From assembly GCA_016845585.1 (NCBI GenBank), contig JAERSO010000163.1, positions 1-40,348 of the forward strand: a stretch of DNA of 40,348 nt. Direction: 5' to 3'. The stretch's first letter is position 1. Every line of letters begins with the position of its first letter. The stretch is from Acidimicrobiaceae bacterium (GTDB taxonomy: Bacteria; Actinomycetota; Acidimicrobiia; Acidimicrobiales; Aldehydirespiratoraceae). A program made the position numbers and the translations under genes. The notes beneath the pieces are model-generated. The model made no database searches. It saw only the letters and a program-made list of their open reading frames with translations, and was not told the DNA's origin. Of the stretch, positions 24,729 through 33,562 are shown in pieces.

Positions 24729-26150
24729 ATGTCCTCCCCGCGTGTCGTGGCGATCGAGCCGTCATCACCCGCCGAGAGGGCGGGTCTCCTGCCCGGCGAC
24801 GAGATCCTTGCCATTGCCGGCGAGGTACCTCGAGACGTGATCCGTTGGCAGATCCTCACCGATGAGCCCGAGATCGATCTCGTGGTCCAGCGCGGTGACG
24901 AGAACTTCCAGGTCGTCGTCACCAAGGACGGGGCCGAGCCGCTCGGCGCCGAGGTCCATGCCGCACTGTTCGACAAGGTGCAGACGTGCGACAACCACTG
25001 CGAGTTCTGCTTCATCCACCAGCTCCCGAAAGGGATGCGACGTTCGCTGTATCTGAAAGACGACGACTATCGCCTGTCGTTTCTCTACGGGAACTTCACC
25101 ACCCTCACCCGGTTCACCGAGCTCGACCTCGAACGCGTGATCACCGAACGGTTGTCGCCACTCAATGTGTCGATCCATGCGACGGACCCCGACATCCGAG
25201 CCGACATCCTGAAGAACCGGCGCGGCGCGGTGTCACTGCGCTGGCTGCGGGCCCTCCTCGACCACGGCATCGACGTCCATGGCCAGATCGTCGTGTGCCC
25301 CGGCGTCAATGATGCTGATGTACTCGATGACACCCTTGCCGGGGTGCTCGAACGGTTCCCGGAGTTGGCCACCATCTGTGTGGTGCCTCTGGGCATCTCG
25401 AAGTTCTCCAACCAACCTCGCATGCGCGCCCACACCGTGGCCGAGGCGCAGCGGGTCGTCGATCTCGTGGCCGAGTGGCAGGAGACATTCCTCTCGACTC
25501 TCGGTCGCCGGCTCGTGTACGCGGCCGACGAGTACTACCTGATGGCGGAGCGTTCCTTCCCCGATGCGGTGACCTATGACGGTTTCCCGATGCACGAGGA
25601 CGGCATCGGCATGGCACGCACCCTCGAGGCCGAGTTCAACGACCCGGCGGTCACGGAACCAACAGGCCCCCGCGCCGGCTTCTTCGCCTGGGTCGATGGC
25701 GCCCCTGCCGATGGGTACCGCGCGCCGAGGGTCGACTCCCCGGCCAGTGTCGTGTCGGTCGGTGCCGGCGCAACAGCTTCGGTCGAACCGACGTCGACCC
25801 CCGTCGCCCTGCTCCCGCGTCCGTCGGCGCCGGTCGCCGTGTTGACCGGCACGCTCGGCGCCCCGATCGTCAGGCCCCTCATCGAGTCCTCCGGCCGTGC
25901 CGACGCGAGGGTCGTGGTCGTCCCGAACGACTACTTCGGGGGCAACATCGGCGTCACCGGACTGATGGTCGGTGAAGACATTGCCAGGATTCTCGCCGCG
26001 GAACCCGAGGGGCACCGGTATCTTCTTCCCGACGTGTGTTTGAGTCGGGGGGTGTTCCTCGACGGCATGTCGGTCGACGAACTTCCGCGACCGGTCGAGG
26101 TGATCTCCACCGACGGCGCTGCCCTACGAACCGCCTTGGAGCGACGATGA
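24729..26150 (+). CDS. DUF512 family protein (PDZ plus radical-SAM-like Fe-S protein)
   Basis: This protein has 473 residues. An N-terminal PDZ-like unit (SPAERAGLLPGDEILAIAGE) is followed by CDNHCEFCFIHQLPKGMRRS, a CxxxCxxC cluster typical of radical-SAM-like iron-sulfur proteins. Next is a TIM-barrel segment (LSPLNVSIHATDPDIRADIL, VVCPGVNDADVLDDTL). The C-terminal DUF512 part has VYAADEYYLMAER and NDYFGGNIGVTGLMVGED. The function is unknown. DUF512 proteins occur next to der/engA in other bacteria, as here, where the two overlap by 4 nt (ATGA). ATG at 24729 is 6 nt after TAGCCT with no Shine-Dalgarno. A Thr/Pro-rich insert (about 340-370) precedes the last domain. Confidence 0.9.
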   Translation: MSSPRVVAIEPSSPAERAGLLPGDEILAIAGEVPRDVIRWQILTDEPEIDLVVQRGDENFQVVVTKDGAEPLGAEVHAALFDKVQTCDNHCEFCFIHQLPKGMRRSLYLKDDDYRLSFLYGNFTTLTRFTELDLERVITERLSPLNVSIHATDPDIRADILKNRRGAVSLRWLRALLDHGIDVHGQIVVCPGVNDADVLDDTLAGVLERFPELATICVVPLGISKFSNQPRMRAHTVAEAQRVVDLVAEWQETFLSTLGRRLVYAADEYYLMAERSFPDAVTYDGFPMHEDGIGMARTLEAEFNDPAVTEPTGPRAGFFAWVDGAPADGYRAPRVDSPASVVSVGAGATASVEPTSTPVALLPRPSAPVAVLTGTLGAPIVRPLIESSGRADARVVVVPNDYFGGNIGVTGLMVGEDIARILAAEPEGHRYLLPDVCLSRGVFLDGMSVDELPRPVEVISTDGAALRTALERR

Positions 26151-27454
26151 GCCTGCCAGTTGTAGCGATTGTCGGCCGTCCCAACGTCGGAAAGTCCACC
26201 CTCGTCAATCGAGTCCTCGGTCGACGTGAGGCAATCGTCGAGGAACGCCCCGGCGTCACCCGAGACCGCAAGGCCGTCGATGCCGAATGGCTCGGCCACA
26301 ACTTCACCCTTCTCGACACCGGTGGATGGATGACCGACGGTGATGATCTGGATGACAAGGTCTCGGCTCAGTCCGAACAGGCGATGGACGAGGCTGACGT
26401 GATCATGCTGGTCGTGGACTCCACGGTCGGCGTCACGCCCGAGGACGAACAGGTCAGCCTCCTTCTCCGCCGAACCCAAACCCCGGTCGTCGTGGTGGCG
26501 AACAAGGTCGACGACAAGTCCCACGAAGCAGCGATCTGGGAGTTCATGGGTCTTGGTCTCGGTGAGCCGTTCCCGGTTTCCGCCCTCCACGGCAAGGGCA
26601 CGGGCGATCTCCTCGACGCCCTGATCTCGCATCTCCCTGAGGGCTCGGACCGCGAACTCGTCGAGCAGGTCTCCGATGATCCCGAGTTGTTCTCGGTCAC
26701 GCTCGTGGGCCGGCCGAATGTCGGCAAGTCCACGCTCTTCAACCGGCTCATCGGTGAGGAGCGTGCGGTGGTCCACGACCGCCCCGGCACGACCCGAGAC
26801 GCCGTCGACACGATCGTGGAGACGGCCACGGGTCCGATCCGCTTCGTCGACACCGCCGGGATGCGCCGCAAGGCGAAGATCGACGAGGACACCGAGTACT
26901 ACTCACTCGTGCGGGCGCTGAAGGCGGTCGACGAGAGCGATGTCGCCCTCCTCGTGATCGACGCCACGATCGGTGTCACCCACCAGGATCAGCGCTTGGC
27001 GGAGCGAGTCGACGCTGCTGGTTGTCCGATCGTGATCCTGCTCAACAAATGGGAACTCCTGGGCACCGAGGCACGGTTGAAGATCGGCGAAGACGTCGAA
27101 CGCAAGCTGAACTTCCTCGGTGAACCCAACGTGCTGCGGATCTCCGCGCTCAGCGGCAAGGGTGTGAACCGACTCTGGCCGACGTTGCAGGAGGCCGTCG
27201 GGGCCTATCGCACGCGCATCCCGACGCGCGACGTCAACAAGGTCATCCGCGCGGCTCAGTCCGCCCAGCCGGCCCCGCACGGGGCCAAGGTCCTCTACGC
27301 CACCCAGGGCGCCACCGACCCACCGACCTTCACGCTGTTCGCCAACCGAGAACTGCCGAGCACCTACATGCGCTATCTCGAACGATCGTTGCGTGAGTCG
27401 TTCGATCTCGGCGCCACACCGATCAAACTGCGCGTTCGGCGCCGCAACGACTGA
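26147..27454 (+). CDS. der: Ribosome-associated GTPase Der (EngA)
   Basis: This 435-residue protein has two tandem GTPase domains. The first has GRPNVGKST (10-18), DTGGW and NKVDD. The second has GRPNVGKST (about 187-195), DTAGMR and NKWEL. The KH-like C-terminal domain ends FANRELPSTYMRYLERSLRE and IKLRVRRRN. Der is essential for 50S ribosome assembly. The frame is open upstream inside the DUF512 gene, but ATG at 26147 overlapping its stop gives the family N-terminus (LPVVAIVGRPNVGKST). Confidence 0.97.
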   Translation: MSLPVVAIVGRPNVGKSTLVNRVLGRREAIVEERPGVTRDRKAVDAEWLGHNFTLLDTGGWMTDGDDLDDKVSAQSEQAMDEADVIMLVVDSTVGVTPEDEQVSLLLRRTQTPVVVVANKVDDKSHEAAIWEFMGLGLGEPFPVSALHGKGTGDLLDALISHLPEGSDRELVEQVSDDPELFSVTLVGRPNVGKSTLFNRLIGEERAVVHDRPGTTRDAVDTIVETATGPIRFVDTAGMRRKAKIDEDTEYYSLVRALKAVDESDVALLVIDATIGVTHQDQRLAERVDAAGCPIVILLNKWELLGTEARLKIGEDVERKLNFLGEPNVLRISALSGKGVNRLWPTLQEAVGAYRTRIPTRDVNKVIRAAQSAQPAPHGAKVLYATQGATDPPTFTLFANRELPSTYMRYLERSLRESFDLGATPIKLRVRRRND

Positions 27455-27466
27455 CCATAGGTCAAA

Positions 27467-27495
27467 CGGCCCATTCCGGTGCCCGCCATGGGCCG
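27467..27495. other. Inverted repeat downstream of der
   Basis: CGGCCCAT (27467-27474) and ATGGGCCG (27488-27495) form an 8-bp perfect inverted repeat with a 13-nt loop, 13 nt after the der stop. It may end der transcription or be an operator for the phosphatase gene, whose possible -10 TACCAT is at 27512-27517. No U-tract follows. Confidence 0.45.
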
Positions 27496-27550
27496 CACTG
27501 TCATACCCAGCTACCATTCTTGAACCGCAATCTCCCGGGAGGAGAGCACG

Positions 27551-28630
27551 GTGTCCGTCTACATGCTCATCATTGTCGCCGTGGTCAGCTTCGCTGCGGC
27601 CGCGGTCTACGTTCGCTCGGCGCGGCTACGACTTCGCGTCGTCCGGCTGGTCGAGGCCGACCCATCGACCGACATCGAAGCCCACTCGCTCGCATTCGCT
27701 GCGTACCGCAAGGAAGCGCACGACGCGATCATCTACGGCCTCCTCGCCCCGGCTGCCGGTGCTGCCGCCTTCGTCAACACCGCCCAGGCCATGGCGCTGT
27801 TCGGCGTCATCCTGATTCCTGCGTGCGCATCGATCTGGTGGGCGCGGCTCTCCGTTCGCGAAGCCCGGATGGCTCGCAACCGCTACGACCTCGAACGTCG
27901 GGCCGGCGAGGCGCTCGAACAGGAGCAACTCGCACCGAAAGCCTGGGCCGCGCGCCTCGCGCCCGAGGAGATCCCCGACTTCTCCGGCTTCGAGACCGGT
28001 CGCGTCTACCAGGCCGGCTCTGGTCTGATGGCCGGTGACTTCTTCGACTTCCACCGGGTCGGACCCACCCGTGTGGCGGCCGTCATCGGTGACGTGGCGG
28101 GTCACGGCATCGAGTCCTCGATCACAGCGTTTCAGGCCAAGTATCTGCTGCGGGTGTTCCTCCGTCAGTTCCGCGACCCCGCCCAGGCGTTCGAGGAGCT
28201 CAACGAGCAGCTGGCCGCGTCTGACCGCGACGAGGAGTTCATCTCCGCCGCTGTCGTGGTCTTCGACACCGAGGCGGGCACCCTGCGCTACGCCTCTGCA
28301 GGCCACCCCGCCCTCTACCTCTTCAAGGAAGACGGTGTGGTGCCGCTGCGCTCGACGGGGCCGCTGTTGATGCTGGACCCCAATGGGTCCTACTTCTCGC
28401 GTGAGATCGCCATGGACTCCGGTGACCTCGTCGTCATGTACACCGACGGCCTCGCCGAAGCCCGCGAGGGCGGATCGATGTTCGGTGAAGATCGGATCGT
28501 CAAGACCGCCGAGCGCGAGCTGAACGCGCCGCCCGATGTCTTGTGCAAGGCGCTCCTCGACGCGGCGAAGGACCACGCCGGCGGCATGATCGACGACGAC
28601 ACCGCGATCATGGCCATCCGGAGGGACTAG
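27551..28630 (+). CDS. PP2C/SpoIIE-type protein phosphatase with membrane anchor
   Basis: This protein has 359 residues. Two or three N-terminal helices (about 3-22, 60-80 and 82-98) are followed by a basic linker, then a SpoIIE/RsbU-type PPM phosphatase domain (about 145-358). The domain has metal-binding MAGDFFD, GDVAGHG, the EFISAAVVVFD strand, ASAGHP, YTDGL and DDDTAIMAI. Such enzymes dephosphorylate anti-sigma-factor antagonists or other Ser/Thr-phosphoproteins. No antagonist or anti-sigma gene is adjacent. GTG at 27551 has a strong GGAGGAG 6 nt upstream, so it has a leader, unlike many neighbours. Confidence 0.92.
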   Translation: MSVYMLIIVAVVSFAAAAVYVRSARLRLRVVRLVEADPSTDIEAHSLAFAAYRKEAHDAIIYGLLAPAAGAAAFVNTAQAMALFGVILIPACASIWWARLSVREARMARNRYDLERRAGEALEQEQLAPKAWAARLAPEEIPDFSGFETGRVYQAGSGLMAGDFFDFHRVGPTRVAAVIGDVAGHGIESSITAFQAKYLLRVFLRQFRDPAQAFEELNEQLAASDRDEEFISAAVVVFDTEAGTLRYASAGHPALYLFKEDGVVPLRSTGPLLMLDPNGSYFSREIAMDSGDLVVMYTDGLAEAREGGSMFGEDRIVKTAERELNAPPDVLCKALLDAAKDHAGGMIDDDTAIMAIRRD

Positions 28631-28667
28631 ACGCGCAGATTCTGCTCGTCAGCCCTAGCCTCGATCC

Positions 28668-28883
28668 GTGCCCTGGTGCGACCCGTGCGAGAAGAACTGG
28701 ACCCCGACGTCGGTCGGCGCTGACGGCGTCTGCCCCGACTGCGGCAACGCCCTCGAGGGAACCCCCGGCGTGGAGCACGAACCCCATGTGCACAAGGCTC
28801 CATGGCACTTCTGGGTCGGCGTCATCGCCGTCCTCGGCTATCTCCTCTGGCGCGCCTTTCAGGGCGTCCTGCTCCTCTTCTGA
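28668..28883 (+). CDS. Small zinc-ribbon membrane protein
   Basis: This 71-residue protein has two CxxC pairs (Cys4/Cys7 and Cys22/Cys25) forming a zinc-ribbon. A linker with three histidines follows (VEHEPHVHKAPWH), then one membrane helix (about 46-68, FWVGVIAVLGYLLWRAFQGV). The function is unknown. GTG at 28668 is 6 nt after TAGCCT (28656-28661), a leaderless arrangement that supports it as a real gene despite its size. It is convergent with the RND gene. Confidence 0.75.
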   Translation: MPWCDPCEKNWTPTSVGADGVCPDCGNALEGTPGVEHEPHVHKAPWHFWVGVIAVLGYLLWRAFQGVLLLF

Positions 28884-28895
28884 CCTGGCCGGCGG

Positions 28896-31598
28896 TCAAG
28901 AAGCCAGAGACCTGGCGGAGCGGAGGAGGGACTTGATGGTGGACCGGACCTTCTCCTCGGCCAGGTACATGGCCGGGAATGCCGTGAGGACGAGGAAGGT
29001 CGAGCTGATGAGTCCGCCGATGAGGACGAAGCAGAGCGCCTCCCAGAACGGATCGCTCAGGGCGAGCGGGAGTAGGCCGGCGACCGTCGTGGCGGTGGTG
29101 ACGATCAGCGGACGGAACCGCTGCTCGATCGCGGCGCCGATGGCCTCGGCGGGGGATGCCCCGGCCCGGCGTTCCTGGTTGGCCGCGTCCACGAGCAGGA
29201 TCGTGTTGTTGACGGCGACACCCATCAACGCGATGAAGCCGACCATCACGAAGAAGCTGAGCTGGTTGTCGGTCAGCTCCAGGAGTGTGAACACGCCGAA
29301 GAAGCTGAACGGTACGGCCGAGAACACCAGCAGCGGCTGGATCAGCGACCGAAACTGCAGCGCCAGGAACGCAACGGTCAGTATCGCCGCGATGATCAAG
29401 GCAACGCCGAGTGAAGCGAAGTCTTCCTGGTTGTCGGATTCGAAACCGAAGTCGAACCCGAGCGCATCCGGTGCAAGTCCGCGTGCTTCGACGTCTTGGC
29501 TCGGCCAGAGCTCGTTCACCAACTGTTCGGTAGCAGCGAGATTTCCGGTGGTGTCATCGGTGTCGAATCCTGCTCTGACCTCGACCAGCGGCCGGCCGTC
29601 GAAGCGCCAGAACTGGCCCTGGCTCGACACGAACGACGCCGTGATCTGAGCCGGCTCGCCACTCGCCTTGCTGAGCGTCTGACCCAGCAGCGTCTCGGCG
29701 ATCTCCTCGGCCAAGGCGAACGCCGCAGCTTCCTGGCCTGGCTCGAAGAGGACCTGGACCTGGAACGGGAAATCAGCCGTCGGTGGTCCGTTGCTGACCG
29801 GAGCGCTGCCGACTCGGACGCCGTCGAGGTGGGCGGTGGCCTCCTCGATTCGCTCGGCGTAGACGGGCGACTTCGTGGAGCGGCTGTCGAACGGGGTCAG
29901 GTCGACGAAGGCATAGGAGAATCGAGAGTTGCCGGCGATGACCTGGTAGCGATCGAGGTCCTCACCCAGGACGTCGAGGACGATCTCGTCGACGTCGGCC
30001 TGGGTCTCCCGAGCTTGTGTCATCGTGGTCCCGCCGTCGTAGTCGACGGTGATCTGGATGGCGTTGGAGTCCTTGGCGGGCGGGAAGATGTTGAACCCGA
30101 CCCGTCCGGCGGAACCCATCCCGAGGAAGAACAGAAGGACAGCCATGCCGATCAGACCGAGCCCGGTCGCCCATCCTCGTGCGCCGTTGCCGACGGGATA
30201 GCGGGCGAGGTGACCCAGTCCGCGACTGACTTTGCGCTCGGCCCACACGAGGGGTCCATGCGAGTCGCCACCGAGGATGAACACGCGGCCAAGGGCGGGA
30301 ATCACGGTGACGGAGAGCACGAACGACAACGCGAGCGTGACGATGACCGTGATCGGAATCGGTCGGATGAACCCGCCGAGGATTCCGGTGATGAACGCCA
30401 TCGGGGCGAAGACCGTGAGCGTGCTGAGCGTGCCGGCGAATGACGCGGCTCCGACCCGGTCCACGGCTCGACGCACAACGCCGAGCGGTCCACTGTGTTC
30501 CGCCTCGCCGCGGTTAGCGTCAATCGACTCGCTGATGACGATGGCGTCGTCGACCAGGAGGCCGAGCGTCAGCACCAGGCCGAAGAAGGTGATCGTGTTG
30601 AGCGAGTAGCCGATCGCCCACAGACCGATCATCGTCACCAACATGACGGTCGCCATGAACACCGCGGTGATCACCGCGGTACGCCAACCGATCAGCAGAT
30701 AGCTGACGATCGCCACCGCAATCAACCCGAACAACAGGTTGCTCGTGAGGGTGTTGAGCTGGGCTCGCACATCGCTCGCGAAATCCGCACCGATGACGGC
30801 GCGGTATTCCGAGTCGAGCCCGAGGCCGGTGTCGATGGCGCCTTGGACCTGGTCGCTGAACTCCAGCACGTCGAGATCGTTGTCCTCATTGCGGACCAGG
30901 CCGACACCGATCGACTCGGTGGCGACGGTGTCGCCTTGCTCCGCGTAGCGGGTGTAGGCCGTTCGCCGAACCTCGGATGTGCCGGTTGCCGGGTCGATCG
31001 ACTCGGTGAGCAGCGGAAGCGCCTCGGCGAGCTCGACGCTCGCCAGTGGCTCCAGCGCCTCGGCCACCGTTCGGGCTTGGGATTCGAGCTGTTCGGGATC
31101 TGCGTCGCCCGGCCCGATCACGGTCACGACCAGGTCATAGGTGTCGAGGAACTTGGTGGCATCGATGGCGGAGAACTCGAGCGTGGCCTCCGCGGGGAGC
31201 ACGGGGGCGGCGACGGCCTCGAGCGCCTCGATGCCCCCGGTCGACGAGAACGACGTGTCGAACTCGAACACCGCGATGAAGTTGTCGGGACGGCTGAAGG
31301 TCTGGATCGAGTCGACGCCGTCGACATCTGCGTACGCGTCGTGCAAGGGTGCCGCGATCTCGGCATCGACGCGAGCAGCGTCGTCAACGAACCAGGTCGC
31401 CTCAGCGAGTGCGATCGGCACGTTGACCGGCGGAAAACCCTCGCGATCGAGGGCACCGGTGAAGGCGTAGACGCCTGTCGCCAACAAGATGAGCCAGACG
31501 AGCACCGTTACCCGCGGCTGACGAGCGGCAGCGAGAGCCGGGAGCGTGATCAGACGTGGGCGGTCGGGGGTCGTCCCTCGGGGGTCGTTGCCACTCAC
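28896..31598 (-). CDS. RND-family efflux permease (AcrB/HAE1-like)
   Basis: This 900-residue protein has the twelve-helix RND layout with two large loops. TM4 carries the proton-relay pair in LVLTLGLLVDDAIVISESID. The second half has FFVMVGFIALMGVAVNNTIL, then LIVTTATTVAGLLPLALSDP. It is shorter than proteobacterial AcrB, mainly in the loops. HAE1-type pumps normally work with a periplasmic adaptor and an outer-membrane channel. Neither is encoded nearby, and actinobacteria other than mycolate-bearing ones lack an outer membrane. GTG at 31598 is preferred over the start at 31640 because TACCCT (minus strand, 31606-31611) lies 7 nt upstream. The substrate is unknown. Confidence 0.9.
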   Translation of the reverse strand: MSGNDPRGTTPDRPRLITLPALAAARQPRVTVLVWLILLATGVYAFTGALDREGFPPVNVPIALAEATWFVDDAARVDAEIAAPLHDAYADVDGVDSIQTFSRPDNFIAVFEFDTSFSSTGGIEALEAVAAPVLPAEATLEFSAIDATKFLDTYDLVVTVIGPGDADPEQLESQARTVAEALEPLASVELAEALPLLTESIDPATGTSEVRRTAYTRYAEQGDTVATESIGVGLVRNEDNDLDVLEFSDQVQGAIDTGLGLDSEYRAVIGADFASDVRAQLNTLTSNLLFGLIAVAIVSYLLIGWRTAVITAVFMATVMLVTMIGLWAIGYSLNTITFFGLVLTLGLLVDDAIVISESIDANRGEAEHSGPLGVVRRAVDRVGAASFAGTLSTLTVFAPMAFITGILGGFIRPIPITVIVTLALSFVLSVTVIPALGRVFILGGDSHGPLVWAERKVSRGLGHLARYPVGNGARGWATGLGLIGMAVLLFFLGMGSAGRVGFNIFPPAKDSNAIQITVDYDGGTTMTQARETQADVDEIVLDVLGEDLDRYQVIAGNSRFSYAFVDLTPFDSRSTKSPVYAERIEEATAHLDGVRVGSAPVSNGPPTADFPFQVQVLFEPGQEAAAFALAEEIAETLLGQTLSKASGEPAQITASFVSSQGQFWRFDGRPLVEVRAGFDTDDTTGNLAATEQLVNELWPSQDVEARGLAPDALGFDFGFESDNQEDFASLGVALIIAAILTVAFLALQFRSLIQPLLVFSAVPFSFFGVFTLLELTDNQLSFFVMVGFIALMGVAVNNTILLVDAANQERRAGASPAEAIGAAIEQRFRPLIVTTATTVAGLLPLALSDPFWEALCFVLIGGLISSTFLVLTAFPAMYLAEEKVRSTIKSLLRSARSLAS

Positions 31599-31664
31599 GG
31601 CGAGGAGGGTAGCCGCCCAAACCGGGTGGGACGCTGCCATGGCTGCGATACCATCGCTGGCTCA

Positions 31665-31742
31665 CGGGCTGTGGCGCAGCTTGGTTAGCGCGTCGGTCTG
31701 GGGGACCGAAGGTCGGAGGTTCAAATCCTCTCAGCCCGACCA
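31665..31742 (+). tRNA. tRNA-Pro (anticodon GGG)
   Basis: The acceptor CGGGCTG pairs with CAGCCCG. The D arm follows TG at 31672-31673, and the anticodon stem TCGGT/ACCGA encloses CTGGGGG with anticodon GGG for codon CCC. The T arm GGAGG/CCTCT carries TTCAAAT. The discriminator A is followed by an encoded CCA (31740-31742), unlike tRNA-Ala at the window start. A possible -10, TACCAT, is at 31649-31654. Confidence 0.95.
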
Positions 31743-31746
31743 CACA

Positions 31747-31780
31747 ACTCCCGCACCACGGTGCGGGAGTTTCTGGTTTT
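31747..31780 (+). terminator. Rho-independent terminator of tRNA-Pro
   Basis: A perfect 10-bp stem ACTCCCGCAC/GTGCGGGAGT with loop CACG is followed by TTCTGGTTTT. It begins 4 nt after the tRNA CCA end. Confidence 0.85.
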
Positions 31781-31809
31781 CGGGAGAATCGGCGAGTGCC
31801 GCTGACGGG

Positions 31810-32883
31810 CTACTGCTCGCGGATGCTCAGCACCACGTCGGTGACGGTCACCTGCAGGCTGCCCGACATCTCCGACAGCTCGAGCGCGGCGTCGGTCAGG
31901 TCGGATGCTGCGTCGGTGGTGAGCTGCGACGACGAGGTGATGACGCCCACGCCCTCGGTGACCTCACTGGCGGCGGTGGCGGCCGATGCGCTCGAGCGGG
32001 CCATGTCGCCGAGGGCGACACGCTGTTCGGCCACTGCGTCCGCGATGACGCTGGCGTTGGCGCCCAGCATCTTCAACGACTCGGTCATCGACTCGACGGC
32101 TGCGCTCGCGGCGGCTGATGCCTTTTGGATCTGCTCGATTTGGTTGGTGATTCCGATGGTGGCGCCGGCGGTCTGGCTGGCGAGCTCCTTGACCTCGTTG
32201 GCGACCACGGCAAAGCCCTTGCCCGACTCGCCGGCTCGGGCGGCCTCGATGGTGGCGTTGAAGGAGAGCAGGCGGGTTTGATCCGCCACGTCACCGATCA
32301 CGGCAACCACATCACCGATGCGCTTCGACGCCTCATAGAGATCGGAGAAGGTCTCGAGTGCGTGGTCGGTTTCGCTGATGGCTGCGGTCGCGGCTTTCGA
32401 GGACTCACGAGTCTGGTCGTCGATAGCTCCGGCGGTGGCGACGATCTGTTCGACTGCGGTGGCGATGGATCCCATGAAGCCTGATGCCTCGGCGGCACGA
32501 GTGGCGTCGGTCGCAGCCATCGTCTGGGTCGCCGCGTTGATCGTGTTGGCCCCGATCCGGAAGGAGCCGTCGAGACCTCGAACGGCGAACCGGCGGTGGT
32601 ACCGATGGTGGGCGGCTTCGGCCAGCGATGCGGACGATTCGCGCACGTACGCGTCGGCGCGGTCGAGCATCCCGTTGGTGGCGTCGCGGCACGCGATCAG
32701 ACGCGGATCCTCGCCGAGTGGCGCGACCCGTGCCTCGAAGTCGCCGTGCATCGCGGCCGTGGCCGCGGCGGTGATGGCCTCGATTGCGTCCCAGCCCACG
32801 GAGGGCTCGGCCACCTCGGCCTCGGGCTCTGCCTCGACGTCTGCCTCGGTGTCGGTTTCGTTGGTGGCGTCGACGAGCGTCAT
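31810..32883 (-). CDS. Soluble methyl-accepting chemotaxis protein (signalling domain only)
   Basis: This 357-residue protein has no membrane helix. An acidic N-terminus ([20 protein letters not shown]) and a helical segment precede the MCP signalling domain. Its conserved hairpin tip reads [20 protein letters not shown], then [20 protein letters not shown]. The tip differs from the usual QTNLLALNA by R and SF. MCPs control CheA at the chemoreceptor array; no che gene is present here. ATG at 32883 overlaps the stop of the upstream PAS gene (ATGA). The upstream in-frame start at 32919 would lie inside that gene. The two products probably form one receptor. Confidence 0.9.
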   Translation of the reverse strand: MTLVDATNETDTEADVEAEPEAEVAEPSVGWDAIEAITAAATAAMHGDFEARVAPLGEDPRLIACRDATNGMLDRADAYVRESSASLAEAAHHRYHRRFAVRGLDGSFRIGANTINAATQTMAATDATRAAEASGFMGSIATAVEQIVATAGAIDDQTRESSKAATAAISETDHALETFSDLYEASKRIGDVVAVIGDVADQTRLLSFNATIEAARAGESGKGFAVVANEVKELASQTAGATIGITNQIEQIQKASAAASAAVESMTESLKMLGANASVIADAVAEQRVALGDMARSSASAATAASEVTEGVGVITSSSQLTTDAASDLTDAALELSEMSGSLQVTVTDVVLSIREQ

Positions 32884-33422
32884 GCGTATTCCTCGCTTGG
32901 TTCGAGTGACCAGACCCACTCGGAGTAGCTCACACCGGCATCTCCGAGGATGGCCAGCAATCGTTCGAGGCCGGCACCGATCGATGCCACGGGGTCGCTC
33001 ACGGCCGCTTCGGCCGCGCGGAGTTCGGCATAGACCGCGGTGGCGGCGGCGACGGCCTCTTTCGACGGTGTTCGCCGGTTCGAGTGATAGCCGACGATCT
33101 TGCCGTTGCGGTCGAAGCTCGGTGTCACATGGGCGAAGACCCAGTAGTGGGCGCCGTCCTTGGCCAGGTTGACCACGTAGGCGAAGATCTCCTGGCCGTC
33201 CTGGATGGTGTCCCAGAGATACTTGAAGACACAGCGCGGCATGTCCGGATGCCGAATGATGTTGTGGGGCATGTCCATGACGTCCGTCTCGTCATAGCCG
33301 GCCACCCGGAGGAAGACGTCGTTGGCGTAGGTGATGCGGCCCCGCAGGTCCGTCTTCGAGACGATCAGCTCATCGTGACCGAAATGGCGTTCGACGCCCG
33401 AAGGTTGGATCGTCGCTTTCAT
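32880..33422 (-). CDS. Aer-like PAS sensor protein
   Basis: This protein has 180 residues. Residues 15-115 form a PAS domain closely following that of the aerotaxis receptor Aer: [40 protein letters not shown], and [20 protein letters not shown]. In Aer this domain binds FAD and senses redox state. Here it stands alone, with a helical tail (about 120-165) that could dock on the partner receptor encoded by the overlapping downstream gene. There is no membrane segment. No clear Shine-Dalgarno or TANNNT is seen before ATG 33422. It is divergent from the MttB-like gene; the 140 nt between (33423-33562) hold only the latter's promoter. Confidence 0.9.
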   Translation of the reverse strand: MKATIQPSGVERHFGHDELIVSKTDLRGRITYANDVFLRVAGYDETDVMDMPHNIIRHPDMPRCVFKYLWDTIQDGQEIFAYVVNLAKDGAHYWVFAHVTPSFDRNGKIVGYHSNRRTPSKEAVAAATAVYAELRAAEAAVSDPVASIGAGLERLLAILGDAGVSYSEWVWSLEPSEEYA

Positions 33423-33562
33423 ACTTCGAGGCTCGGCAGATCGACCCGAAGACTGAGGACTCGCAGAGAATTCGGGGCGAAGGTCCCGTCGCCGTCCGGG
33501 TCGATCGACGCGGGAACTGGACGGGGCTGGACGACGTGCGACGTGGTCCGTACAGTCCCGCC

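Noticed and set aside
24638..24865. Short plus-strand frame starting in the A/T-rich spacer
   Set aside because: It runs out of frame into the DUF512 gene, has no ribosome binding site and no recognisable domain.
29496..31688. Long plus-strand frames opposite the RND gene
   Set aside because: Antisense shadows; the minus-strand frame has clear RND motifs.
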